Below, in pieces: positions 1 through 5,622 of a stretch of DNA of 8,135 nucleotides. The notes beneath the pieces are model-generated. The model worked only from the letters and a program-made list of their open reading frames with translations. It was not told the origin of the DNA and made no database searches. Where the stretch lies: NCBI GenBank assembly GCA_964420115.1, contig CAYQQO010000027.1:1-8135 (forward strand), in the 5' to 3' direction. A program made the translations under genes and the position numbers. The DNA is from CAYQQO01 sp964420115 (GTDB lineage Bacteria > Patescibacteriota > Minisyncoccia > Portnoybacterales > UBA2143). Every line of letters begins with the position of its first letter. The first letter of the stretch is position 1.

Positions 1-1108
1 AATTATCACCTGCGTTTAACCAAAGACCGATACTGATTTCATTTGTATTATTAAAAGATGAATCAACTGGAACTTCAACTCTCTGGTCACTGGCAGTTCC
101 ATCAAACTTCAATGCATTTCCGTATTTTCCTGTTGTCCATGTTGGAGAATTTGTTAGAGTTCCTGTATTGTCCTCACCGCTGTAATCAAATGCATCTGTT
201 CCTGTTCCCTCATCAAAGCCCCAGTAACCGACTAAATCTGAATCGTAGATTACTCCGTCATTGGAATTTCCAGAATAATCGTAACTTATATTTCCATGGG
301 TAGTTTCAAACGGTGCATAAAATGTCAGGTTATCGACAAATAAATTTAGGTCATAATCGTCAGCAAAAATGATTCTACTGTCTTCAGCAGCAGAGAACTC
401 TACATCTACGCTTTTATTATTACCAGTTTCAAAATAAGTCGTGTTTGTAGGTTCAGTTATATTTACACCGTTAGCTGCACTTACACCGCCTTCAAGAATA
501 AATATATCGTCTGCATAAATTTTATATCCATACTCATCTGCCCCGCCTTGTATCTGAAGATAGTCAAATGAGCTTAATCCGGAATTAATAGTTTGAGTGC
601 CCTTTAAACTGCCGTCAATATAGAACTTCACTGTATCTGCGCTAAGGTCAAAAACCATCTGCAAATCATACCACGTTCCCTCAGAAAAGGATGTACTAAT
701 TTCGTGAGACGTCCCGTTAATAACATATTCCCAATTATTTGAATAATGCCAGTCGGCCGCAAACATAAAAGTGTTTGAGTCGTCGGCCGTCTTTAGTCTC
801 ATATAAAAGGTATTCTTTCCGCTAGTTGATTCGGTGTATTTAATTTTCATGCTAAGAGTTATATTATCGTCAGTGGTTTCCCAGTTCCCATCCTGAAGAA
901 TATAAGGACCAGGATCCCCCTGAAGACTATTATCGATTTCCAGTTCATTACTAATTATTTCTATATCACCATAAGTTTCTTCCTCAATCCAGTCATTTCC
1001 AACTGTTCCTGAATCAGGCCTGTTAAAAGAATCAGAAAATACATTTGTCTGTGCAAAGACGGCCGGAATTAGCAACAACAAAGCGACTAAAAATATTATT
1101 TTTTTCAT
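1..1108 (-). CDS. Secreted LamG/ConA-like lectin-fold protein, C-terminus cut by window edge
   Basis: The frame is open from the ATG at 1108 to the window edge, 369 codons, so only the N-terminal part is visible. Residues 1-19 are a classical signal peptide (MKK, hydrophobic core, cleavage after V-F-A). Residues ~22-200 are β-rich and Gly/Asp/Asn-rich, like a concanavalin-A-type jelly roll. Residues ~216-290 are a linker starting NITEPTNTTYF. From ~294 the text GYWGFDEGTG, then DYSG and YGNALKFDG, is the typical opening of a LamG (Laminin_G_3-type) domain. The start overlaps the upstream stop as ATGA, with GGTGA 3 nt before it. Large LamG proteins are known in the spindle-shaped virus PAV1 and are assumed to act in adhesion. 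Here I infer a virion surface or receptor-binding role; an exported glycan-binding protein is the alternative. Domain call confident, role not. Confidence 0.85.
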   Translation of the reverse strand, partial: MKKIIFLVALLLLIPAVFAQTNVFSDSFNRPDSGTVGNDWIEEETYGDIEIISNELEIDNSLQGDPGPYILQDGNWETTDDNITLSMKIKYTESTSGKNTFYMRLKTADDSNTFMFAADWHYSNNWEYVINGTSHEISTSFSEGTWYDLQMVFDLSADTVKFYIDGSLKGTQTINSGLSSFDYLQIQGGADEYGYKIYADDIFILEGGVSAANGVNITEPTNTTYFETGNNKSVDVEFSAAEDSRIIFADDYDLNLFVDNLTFYAPFETTHGNISYDYSGNSNDGVIYDSDLVGYWGFDEGTGTDAFDYSGEDNTGTLTNSPTWTTGKYGNALKFDGTASDQRVEVPVDSSFNNTNEISIGLWLNAGDN

Positions 1109-1587
1109 GATTCACCACTTATATTTCCTTTGAATGCATACAATGCCACAAGAGACATGGCTCCTATGACCGCAAGGATTAGAGGCAGATTTCTCATTAT
1201 ATGCACCACTACAGGCCAGTCATCTGCCTCTGTTGAAAGAGGTGCCTGTGTAACAATGGCGTCAAATACGTTTGTAAAAATCATTGTAATAGGTATTAAT
1301 ATCAAAAATATGATTAGTGAGGCCACAAAAAGCACTGGATGAGTTCGTATAAAGAACGATAGTATAATTGTGGATATAGCTAGGCTGACCATAAGAACAG
1401 CAAAACCAGTATCCATCAAGTCGAAAGTGTCTTCTACTTTTTGTATGTGTGTGGTATTAACCTTATCAACGTCCTCGAAGGCGTTTAGAAATTCTGAATT
1501 AAGATGCCCGGCAAAAATAAAAATAATAGAAACAAGCAGAAGTGTAACTCCTATAAATATAATGTCAAATATTGTTCCGCCTTTCAC
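1105..1587 (-). CDS. Four-TM conserved viral membrane protein (160 aa), GTG start
   Basis: Hydrophobic segments lie at about residues 8-27, 60-80, 84-106 and 132-152. A hydrophilic outer or inner loop covers ~28-58, and a second loop (~107-131) ends in IMRNLP before the last helix. The start is GTG at 1587, because no ATG occurs before residue 57 and the GTG overlaps the upstream stop as GTGA. The N-terminus reads M-K-G-G-T, echoing the M-K-G-Q-T start of the two capsid-type proteins. The gene sits between a three-TM protein and the LamG protein and is translationally coupled to both, so an envelope-embedded virion protein or an anchor for the LamG protein is plausible. I do not recognise a named family; a holin-like or egress function cannot be excluded. 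Confidence 0.85.
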   Translation of the reverse strand: MKGGTIFDIIFIGVTLLLVSIIFIFAGHLNSEFLNAFEDVDKVNTTHIQKVEDTFDLMDTGFAVLMVSLAISTIILSFFIRTHPVLFVASLIIFLILIPITMIFTNVFDAIVTQAPLSTEADDWPVVVHIMRNLPLILAVIGAMSLVALYAFKGNISGES

Positions 1588-1871
1588 TTACCCCACGCTC
1601 CCACCGCATCCTTAAACAAACCTACTATTATAAAAAATACAACTAAAACCGAACCCCAGCTGACCGCTGTATATGCTGACCTTACTATTCCTAAATAAGC
1701 CGCATGAGAAGAAGCCACAATATAAACAGCTGAACCCAGTGTGGCTACTGCCAGAAACATAGTCAATAATAAAAATAAAACTTCATAGTAAGATTCCGTC
1801 ATTGTCATAGTCAAAATTCCTGAAATCAGTGTAAGAATAGCGGTCCCTACTATAATAATCTCGGAACTCAT
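1584..1871 (-). CDS. Small three-TM membrane protein (95 aa)
   Basis: Predicted membrane helices lie at about residues 4-24, 30-53 and 69-88, with very short loops and a short basic/aromatic tail (AWGK). The ATG at 1871 has no Shine-Dalgarno site, but a TATA-like box is centred about 25 nt upstream, so the mRNA is probably leaderless and this is the first gene of an operon with the 160-aa protein and the LamG protein. Its stop overlaps the next start by 4 nt (GTGA). The family is not recognised. Position next to the capsid-type genes suggests a minor membrane protein of the virion. Confidence 0.82.
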   Translation of the reverse strand: MSSEIIIVGTAILTLISGILTMTMTESYYEVLFLLLTMFLAVATLGSAVYIVASSHAAYLGIVRSAYTAVSWGSVLVVFFIIVGLFKDAVGAWGK

Positions 1872-1891
1872 AAAAGTATTTGTTCTTTCAC

Positions 1892-1903
1892 TATATATAA
1901 ATT
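1892..1903 (-). promoter_or_regulatory. TATA-like promoter of the 95-aa / 160-aa / LamG operon
   Basis: The minus strand reads AAATTTATATAT here, centred about 25-26 nt before the ATG at 1871. That is the archaeal TATA-to-start spacing and predicts a leaderless transcript; no Shine-Dalgarno sequence intervenes. Confidence 0.55.
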
Positions 1904-1904
1904 T

Positions 1905-1918
1905 AAAAATAAAAAAAA
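1905..1918 (-). terminator. T-rich terminator after the capsid-type genes
   Basis: The minus strand has T8-A-T4 immediately after ACCGG, about 55 nt past the stop of the second capsid-type gene and abutting the next promoter. Archaeal transcription ends at such T-runs, often without a strong hairpin. Confidence 0.45.
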
Positions 1919-1970
1919 CCGGTCGATTTCTTAAAATCTTTCTCTACCAGCGTCTACTTGGCTAATTAAT

Positions 1971-2237
1971 TTACGCTACCCGATTCACTTGGGAAATAAC
2001 TGCAATGATTATTACAGCTATAACTACCAGAGCTACAATCGGCAGGAAGCTACTCAAAGTTTCTAAAGATTGGCCGACTTCATTGGTTGTGTTGTAAGCG
2101 GTTGAATTTTCATCAATGCTATCAGTGCCTTGAATTTCGTCATTTATTAGAGCACCCATCGCGATTGTTATTCCAATTACAACCAGTAAAATGGCTAGAG
2201 TTCCAAGCTGCCTAATGCCTAAAGTTTGTCCTTTCAT
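1971..2237 (-). CDS. Major capsid-type protein, copy 2 (88 aa, two hydrophobic helices)
   Basis: The protein has two hydrophobic helices (about residues 11-29 and 65-82) joined by a polar Thr/Asn/Ser-rich loop with NSTAYNTT. This is the architecture of major capsid proteins of spindle-shaped archaeal viruses. I chose the ATG at 2237 rather than an in-frame GTG at 2246: it gives the same M-K-G-Q-T start as the neighbouring paralogue and has GTGAT 4 nt upstream. It follows that paralogue after a 12-nt gap and is clearly cotranscribed. Residues 45-87 match the paralogue except Asn52 versus Asp, and the DNA there is nearly identical. A membrane-inserted pilin-like protein is the alternative, but no class III signal-peptide cleavage site is obvious. 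Confidence 0.82.
   Translation of the reverse strand: MKGQTLGIRQLGTLAILLVVIGITIAMGALINDEIQGTDSIDENSTAYNTTNEVGQSLETLSSFLPIVALVVIAVIIIAVISQVNRVA
1977..2105. repeat. 129-bp direct repeat, copy A (3' half of capsid-type copy 2)
   Basis: By eye this stretch matches 2259-2387 at 128 of 129 positions; the only difference is 2084 T versus 2366 C. Identity stops abruptly at 2106/2388, after which the two genes diverge, including at silent positions. Confidence 0.95.
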
Positions 2238-2249
2238 GTTTATCACTTC

Positions 2250-2522
2250 TTAGGAAGTTACCCGATTCACTTGGGAAATAACTGCAATGATTATTACAGC
2301 TATAACTACCAGAGCTACAATCGGCAGGAAGCTACTCAAAGTTTCTAAAGATTGGCCGACTTCATCGGTTGTGTTGTAAGCGGTTGATCCTGAAGTAACG
2401 GTGTCTGTGTCAGCAATTTCGTCGTTAATCAGTGAACCCATTGCGATTGTTATTCCAACAACAACCAGAATGACGGCTAGTGTTCCTAACTCTTTAAGAC
2501 CTAAGCCTGTCTGTCCTTTCAT
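2250..2522 (-). CDS. Major capsid-type protein, copy 1 (90 aa, two hydrophobic helices)
   Basis: This is the upstream member of the tandem pair: N-terminus M-K-G-Q-T, helix 1 at about residues 12-30, polar loop with STAYNTTDEVGQ, helix 2 at about 67-84, tail NRVTS. The frame stays open upstream to ~2687, but the start is the ATG at 2522: GGAGG lies 7 nt before it and a TATA-like box ~39 nt before it, whereas the extension covers a hairpin/T-run and has no hydrophobic or conserved character. Two paralogous hydrophobic structural proteins in tandem recall VP1/VP3 of fuselloviruses. By architecture I infer a structural protein assembling in the virion membrane shell; identity is not proven by sequence alone. 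Confidence 0.82.
   Translation of the reverse strand: MKGQTGLGLKELGTLAVILVVVGITIAMGSLINDEIADTDTVTSGSTAYNTTDEVGQSLETLSSFLPIVALVVIAVIIIAVISQVNRVTS
2259..2387. repeat. 129-bp direct repeat, copy B (3' half of capsid-type copy 1)
   Basis: Partner of 1977-2105, offset 282 bp. It covers the polar loop and second hydrophobic helix of the capsid-type protein. Confidence 0.95.
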
Positions 2523-2529
2523 ATTTTTT

Positions 2530-2534
2530 CCTCC
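2530..2534 (-). promoter_or_regulatory. Shine-Dalgarno site fixing the start of capsid-type copy 1
   Basis: GGAGG on the minus strand, 7 nt before the ATG at 2522. It decides against the longer upstream open frame. Confidence 0.85.
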
Positions 2535-2556
2535 ATAATTAAACTCCCTTTGTCGG

Positions 2557-2565
2557 TATTTAAAA
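2557..2565 (-). promoter_or_regulatory. TATA-like promoter of the capsid-type genes
   Basis: The minus strand reads TTTTAAATA. Initiation ~26 nt downstream would fall near 2535, giving a very short leader that just includes the GGAGG. The same TTTAAATACC string occurs again at 2752-2761. Confidence 0.5.
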
Positions 2566-2628
2566 CTAGTGTTACAGTAAAAGTGATTAGAAGCCAATAG
2601 GAAGCTTCTAAGGTATATTTCATGAATT

Positions 2629-2640
2629 GACCTGTTACAC
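2629..2640. repeat. 12-bp direct repeat, copy 1
   Basis: GACCTGTTACAC, found again in the same orientation at 2854-2865. The two copies bracket the control region holding the hairpin, TATA-like boxes and dyad. Confidence 0.5.
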
Positions 2641-2654
2641 TTGTTTTTAGAAGG

Positions 2655-2717
2655 AAAAAAAAAGTCGTCCCCTGTTTCAAAACACACTAAAGTTTAGAAA
2701 CAAGTGGGGGAACGACG
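2655..2717 (-). terminator. Long imperfect hairpin followed by T9 (terminator or 3' end of a small RNA)
   Basis: Arms 2664-2678 and 2697-2716 pair as 5 + 4 + 6 bp (GTCGT/ACGAC, CCCC/GGGG, TGTTTC/GAAACA) with one asymmetric bulge at 2703-2705, and AAAC/GTTT can extend the stem inward. On the minus strand the stem is followed directly by nine T (2663-2655). It lies between the ATPase operon and the capsid-type genes, so it may insulate the two, or end a short RNA started from the box at 2754-2761. Confidence 0.6.
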
Positions 2718-2753
2718 AACACATAGTGTCTAGTTGATTATTAACAATCCAGG

Positions 2754-2761
2754 TATTTAAA
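2754..2761 (-). promoter_or_regulatory. Second TATA-like box in the control region
   Basis: The minus strand reads TTTAAATA followed by CC, as in the capsid promoter at 2557-2565. Initiation near 2731 would give a ~75-nt RNA ending at the hairpin-T9 element. No convincing protein start follows. Confidence 0.35.
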
Positions 2762-2779
2762 GTTAAATTTATCAAAGTT

Positions 2780-2802
2780 GGAACAGGTGTTCCAGGTGTT
2801 CC
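2780..2802. repeat. Dyad plus tandem 9-bp repeat, operator-like
   Basis: GGAACA-GG-TGTTCC (2780-2793) is a perfect 6-2-6 dyad. AGGTGTTCC occurs twice in direct tandem (2785-2793 and 2794-2802). It lies in the non-coding stretch downstream of the ATPase gene and upstream of the second TATA-like box. A transcription-factor binding site or an origin iteron is plausible. Confidence 0.5.
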
Positions 2803-2853
2803 AAATATATGATATTGGTGGAAAAATGAAAATCAAAGAAGTTGTTGAAAAAA

Positions 2854-2865
2854 GACCTGTTACAC
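2854..2865. repeat. 12-bp direct repeat, copy 2
   Basis: Partner of 2629-2640. It lies 4 bp downstream of the ATPase stop; a T6 run on the minus strand (2853-2848) directly follows and may help termination. Confidence 0.5.
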
Positions 2866-2868
2866 CTT

Positions 2869-3744
2869 CTACAAATCTAATTTTTTCTTAACCAGGGCCT
2901 GTATTCTGCGGCCGTATCCTGTGCCCACATTAAACTCTGCACAAATTTTATGCACTGAAACTGTCTTAGTGTTTTTATAGTCCCTCAGATATTCGTCTGC
3001 TTTTTCTACTATTTTGTCAGCTATTTTTTCAACCTCAACTACCCTATTACTTCTTTCCTTTTCGCGCTCCATCTGTTCCATTTTCTCAAGAGCTTCATTT
3101 ATTATTTCAGCCTTGAATTCGCCGCTGTATTTTTCATATGCGTCGATAAATTCTTTAGGTGCACGTTTGAATGCGAACCGTTTAAATTTCTTGATTTTAC
3201 CATCTACAACTAATTGTGGATATTTTATGTAAGTAGTTCCGTATCTAGGATTGTGCTGACAGGTCATAAATTTAACTATGTTTTTTTTCTTGGAATAATC
3301 TATACTCTGCGTTTCCACCTGATAGTGTGCAAGTTCCCGGCCTTGTTTGTCTATATATTTCTTTGAAGGCACAGTAAAAATAGCTATAAGATTTTTGTTT
3401 CTAAATGTTTGAAGAATCGAACCCATGGCCTTATTAGCAGCCGTATGCCACTCTCTATTTGAAATTCCTACTCCTGCCTCGTCGAAAATAATAGCATTAC
3501 CCTTTTTTAGATTACCATTCTTGATTATACTTGCAAACTCCCTGGGTCTTCTAGCAACTCGTTCCCTGATTATTTTTTCAGGTTCGGCATTTCTAAAACT
3601 TTTATCAAGCTCGTAAGCCAATTTAACAGCAATATAACTCTTTCCAGAGCCCGTGTCACCTATTATTAAAATAATGAGATTTTTATTGTGAACATGAACT
3701 CTGTTATATAATCGTGTTAAAAGCGGGTTACTAAATCTCTTCAT
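2869..3744 (-). CDS. P-loop ATPase of the viral packaging/assembly (Zot/HerA-like) type, 291 aa
   Basis: A Walker A motif GDTGSGKS lies at residues 29-36 and a Walker B strand NAIIFDEAG at 83-91 (D88, E89), followed by a strand LIAIFTVPS at 119-127 in sensor position. This is the layout of the Zot/FtsK-HerA-like ATPases that archaeal and filamentous viruses use for DNA translocation or virion morphogenesis. Residues ~215-255 form a highly charged coiled coil, and 258-291 (KTVSVHKICAEFNVG) resemble a helix-turn-helix, suggesting DNA contact. The ATG at 3744 overlaps the upstream gene by 14 nt, with GGAG about 12 nt before it. It is the last gene of a five-gene operon. ATPase activity is near certain from the motifs; packaging versus assembly versus replication is inferred. 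Confidence 0.85.
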   Translation of the reverse strand: MKRFSNPLLTRLYNRVHVHNKNLIILIIGDTGSGKSYIAVKLAYELDKSFRNAEPEKIIRERVARRPREFASIIKNGNLKKGNAIIFDEAGVGISNREWHTAANKAMGSILQTFRNKNLIAIFTVPSKKYIDKQGRELAHYQVETQSIDYSKKKNIVKFMTCQHNPRYGTTYIKYPQLVVDGKIKKFKRFAFKRAPKEFIDAYEKYSGEFKAEIINEALEKMEQMEREKERSNRVVEVEKIADKIVEKADEYLRDYKNTKTVSVHKICAEFNVGTGYGRRIQALVKKKLDL

Positions 3745-4183
3745 AATGGATACTCTCCTTCGGATAAAATCCTTTTCTACTGGCCAGTTTTACCAAAAGC
3801 TTAGCAACTTGTTTTCCATGCTTGATTTTAAGCTGCCTTATTTCTCCCATTAATTTTTCGCCCTCTGTCTTATCGCCTAATCTGTTTGCATTTTCCATCC
3901 GCTTCTTTTTTTCTTCGAGTTCCGGATTTATTTCATTATTTATTTTAGTTAGTTCACCCTGATAAAACTCATCTTCCTTGTCTATATAGGGACTTAGCGG
4001 TATTTCCAGAGACGAAACAGCATCCTGTATTTTATCGGGATTGCTCATGATACATCTGGTAATGAGCCACAAATGTCTGAAAATAAGCGATTCCAGATTA
4101 ATCTCTGTGTCCATGTCCTCATTAGAAAGCTTGAAATCATCTTCATATATAATTCTGCTTTCATTCCGTTTTTCGTCAGCCAT
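3731..4183 (-). CDS. Charged coiled-coil protein (150 aa), unknown function
   Basis: The protein is soluble, acidic at the N-terminus and basic towards the C-terminus. Residues ~78-130 are a continuous heptad-like charged helix (KINNEINPELEEKKKRMENA and onward). There is no membrane segment and no catalytic motif that I recognise. The ATG at 4183 is preceded by GGTGAT overlapping the stop of the upstream gene, 7 bases separating the ORFs. Its 3' end overlaps the ATPase start by 14 nt, so the two are tightly coupled. I infer an ATPase partner or adaptor; a scaffold-like role is possible. The family is not recognised. Confidence 0.82.
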   Translation of the reverse strand: MADEKRNESRIIYEDDFKLSNEDMDTEINLESLIFRHLWLITRCIMSNPDKIQDAVSSLEIPLSPYIDKEDEFYQGELTKINNEINPELEEKKKRMENANRLGDKTEGEKLMGEIRQLKIKHGKQVAKLLVKLASRKGFYPKESIHYEEI

Positions 4184-4187
4184 TCAA

Positions 4188-4700
4188 TCACCTAACTCTT
4201 TCAAGTATTCTAAGGACAGCTTCCATGGTTTCGGTATTCGCTTTGAGGGCATCAGTTGCCTTTGGTAATAGGTCCGCTCCGATTGACTGTAAGGCTATTA
4301 TTTTCTCAAATGATAGCCAAATACCAATTCCGAATAAAAGGCCCATTGCACCCATAGCAATATATGGTGCCCATTCTTTCCACCAGGCTTTTTTCCATTC
4401 TTCCTTGCTTCGCATTTCCCTGACCATCTGCCAATCACGTATATCAGAAGGGATGGCTTCAATTTCTGCGCCCTTCACATTCATAGGCGTAAATTCGCCA
4501 GGACCTGTGGAATAGAGCATAAGCCAGTTATTAGGCGATAAGTGCTGTTTTTTTATCTGAGGCATCTCGCCACCTTTTTTTAGCTCATAGCAGTTTTTCT
4601 TTTGATTTCTTCTAGCTTTTGTCATGCTAAATCTATAACCGCCGTTTGAACGCTCTTCAAAAATTCCGACCTTTACCGGCCATCGTGTTATTCCTAACAT
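4188..4700 (-). CDS. Single-TM membrane protein with cytoplasmic N-domain (170 aa)
   Basis: Residues 1-108 form a soluble basic domain (ITRWPVKVGIFEERSNGGY, then YSTGPGEFTP). A Trp/Lys-rich juxtamembrane stretch (EWKKAWWKEW, 101-110) precedes one membrane helix at ~112-131, and residues ~132-170 are helical. By the positive-inside rule the N-domain is cytoplasmic. The ATG at 4700 has AGGAGG 6 nt upstream. It lies mid-operon, upstream of the coiled-coil and ATPase genes, so it could tether the ATPase to the membrane where an enveloped virion buds. That is inference; I recognise no named family. Confidence 0.85.
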   Translation of the reverse strand: MLGITRWPVKVGIFEERSNGGYRFSMTKARRNQKKNCYELKKGGEMPQIKKQHLSPNNWLMLYSTGPGEFTPMNVKGAEIEAIPSDIRDWQMVREMRSKEEWKKAWWKEWAPYIAMGAMGLLFGIGIWLSFEKIIALQSIGADLLPKATDALKANTETMEAVLRILERVR

Positions 4701-4717
4701 TTAATTCCTCCTTAAAT

Positions 4718-4906
4718 CTATATATCGCTTTTTACCAGGCTGTGGGTTTTTTTCAGTTCATTGATTATTTCTTTCTGGTCTTTCTTGTATTTTATAGACA
4801 TTTCCGTAATCCATCTAACGAGATTGGCCTTTCTTGCAGACAATTCCTGCCCTTTGGCTCCCTTTATGGTAGAGCTTGCCCAACCCAAAATTTCTTCTAA
4901 ATCCAT
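4718..4906 (-). CDS. Small helical protein (62 aa), unknown function
   Basis: The frame is open to 4960, but the start is the ATG at 4906: a near-perfect Shine-Dalgarno (AAGGAGGTAA) lies just before it, whereas the longer version would overlap the upstream gene by 41 nt and has no site. The 62-aa product begins MDLEEILGWAS and is predicted all-helical and soluble, with a basic C-terminal half (KYKKDQKEIINELKK). There is no zinc or catalytic motif. It is the second gene of the five-gene ATPase operon. A small DNA-binding or accessory protein is possible; no family is recognised. Confidence 0.8.
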   Translation of the reverse strand: MDLEEILGWASSTIKGAKGQELSARKANLVRWITEMSIKYKKDQKEIINELKKTHSLVKSDI

Positions 4907-4910
4907 TATT

Positions 4911-4920
4911 TTACCTCCTT
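4911..4920 (-). promoter_or_regulatory. Strong Shine-Dalgarno site for the 62-aa gene
   Basis: AAGGAGGTAA on the minus strand begins in the stop codon of the preceding gene and lies 4 nt before the ATG at 4906. It fixes that start. Confidence 0.85.
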
Positions 4921-5456
4921 TAAAAAAATCCAAACCTCTTCTTGTTACTTGTTTCGTCATCGCGTTTGACTATTGATTCATGAGTTGATTTTGACAATAA
5001 TTCCAGCGTTTTCCCTTTGTTTGAAGCTCTTGAAAGTGCAAAATAAATCGGATAAATCACAATGGCTCGAATGCTTTCTAAATCAGCGGGAGCAATATAA
5101 TCTCTTTCCACACCCTCCGGTCGCCAGTCCCTGGCACCGTTAGCTAGAATAGAAATAAGTGTTCGGTCTAGATTGTGCATTATTTCCTTGACACGGTCTT
5201 CTTCAAGCACTGAAAGAAAAGTATTCCTGTCAATGATAGGTTCAACAATATTCATTATTTCGGCTATACCTTCCTCATTAAGCAGCTTGGCTCCGATATC
5301 GACTTCCTGACCAGAGGCTCTGTCAAAACCCTTTCCGCGAAGGTTAAGTCGTATAGAATTTTTTAGGTCAATGGGCGAAAGCTGAAATTTTAATCCTTCC
5401 TCGGATTTAGCAGACTGTGTGGGCCAAGATATTCTCTCAGTGTTCTCTTCTTCCAT
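4920..5456 (-). CDS. Soluble protein (178 aa), first gene of the ATPase operon
   Basis: No membrane segment or signal peptide is seen. After an acidic, probably disordered N-terminus (~1-20), residues ~55-155 look mainly helical (ILNEEGIAEIMNIVEPII-like amphipathic stretches, then IRAIVIYPIYFALSRASN). The C-terminus is lysine-rich and ends FGFF. The ATG at 5456 has a TATA-like box ~27 nt upstream, predicting a leaderless mRNA; an AAGG 5 nt upstream would lie outside such a transcript. It heads the operon that ends in the ATPase, 13 nt before the 62-aa gene. I do not recognise the family; a structural, portal-like or scaffold part of the assembly machinery is only a guess from context. Confidence 0.82.
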   Translation of the reverse strand: MEEENTERISWPTQSAKSEEGLKFQLSPIDLKNSIRLNLRGKGFDRASGQEVDIGAKLLNEEGIAEIMNIVEPIIDRNTFLSVLEEDRVKEIMHNLDRTLISILANGARDWRPEGVERDYIAPADLESIRAIVIYPIYFALSRASNKGKTLELLSKSTHESIVKRDDETSNKKRFGFF

Positions 5457-5477
5457 ACATACCTTCTATTTTCAACA

Positions 5478-5487
5478 GTATAAAAAG
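5478..5487 (-). promoter_or_regulatory. TATA-like promoter of the ATPase operon
   Basis: The minus strand reads CTTTTTATAC, centred ~26-27 nt before the ATG at 5456: archaeal spacing for a leaderless transcript. Confidence 0.55.
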
Positions 5488-5593
5488 TTTCCACTCACCA
5501 CCATATAGTGTTCTATTAAGATAACAGCCACTTGAAAATCATGAAAATTTCACAAAAAGGAGTGATATTTAACTATTCAGGACATTAGTAAAC

Positions 5594-5601
5594 TATTTAT
5601 A
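5594..5601 (+). promoter_or_regulatory. TATA-like promoter of the integrase gene
   Basis: TATTTATA, centred ~26 nt before the ATG at 5623, predicts a leaderless integrase mRNA. A second AT-rich box at 5613-5621 could instead serve the in-frame ATG at 5647. AACTATT occurs twice (5571-5577 and 5591-5597), the second copy overlapping the box, which may be an operator. Confidence 0.5.
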
Positions 5602-5622
5602 GCACCTTGACCAATTATATAC

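Noticed and set aside
58..303. Plus-strand frame of 81 codons
   Set aside because: Antisense to the LamG gene, with no Shine-Dalgarno or TATA support and a low-complexity product.
2523..2687. N-terminal extension of capsid-type copy 1 starting at 2687
   Set aside because: The extension crosses the hairpin-T9 element and has no conserved character; GGAGG and the paralogue both place the start at 2522.
4225..4515. Plus-strand frame of 96 codons
   Set aside because: Antisense shadow of the 170-aa membrane protein gene, whose Shine-Dalgarno site and operon position are clear.
4907..4960. Longer start for the 62-aa gene
   Set aside because: It would overlap the upstream gene by 41 nt without a ribosome site; AAGGAGGTAA precedes the ATG at 4906.
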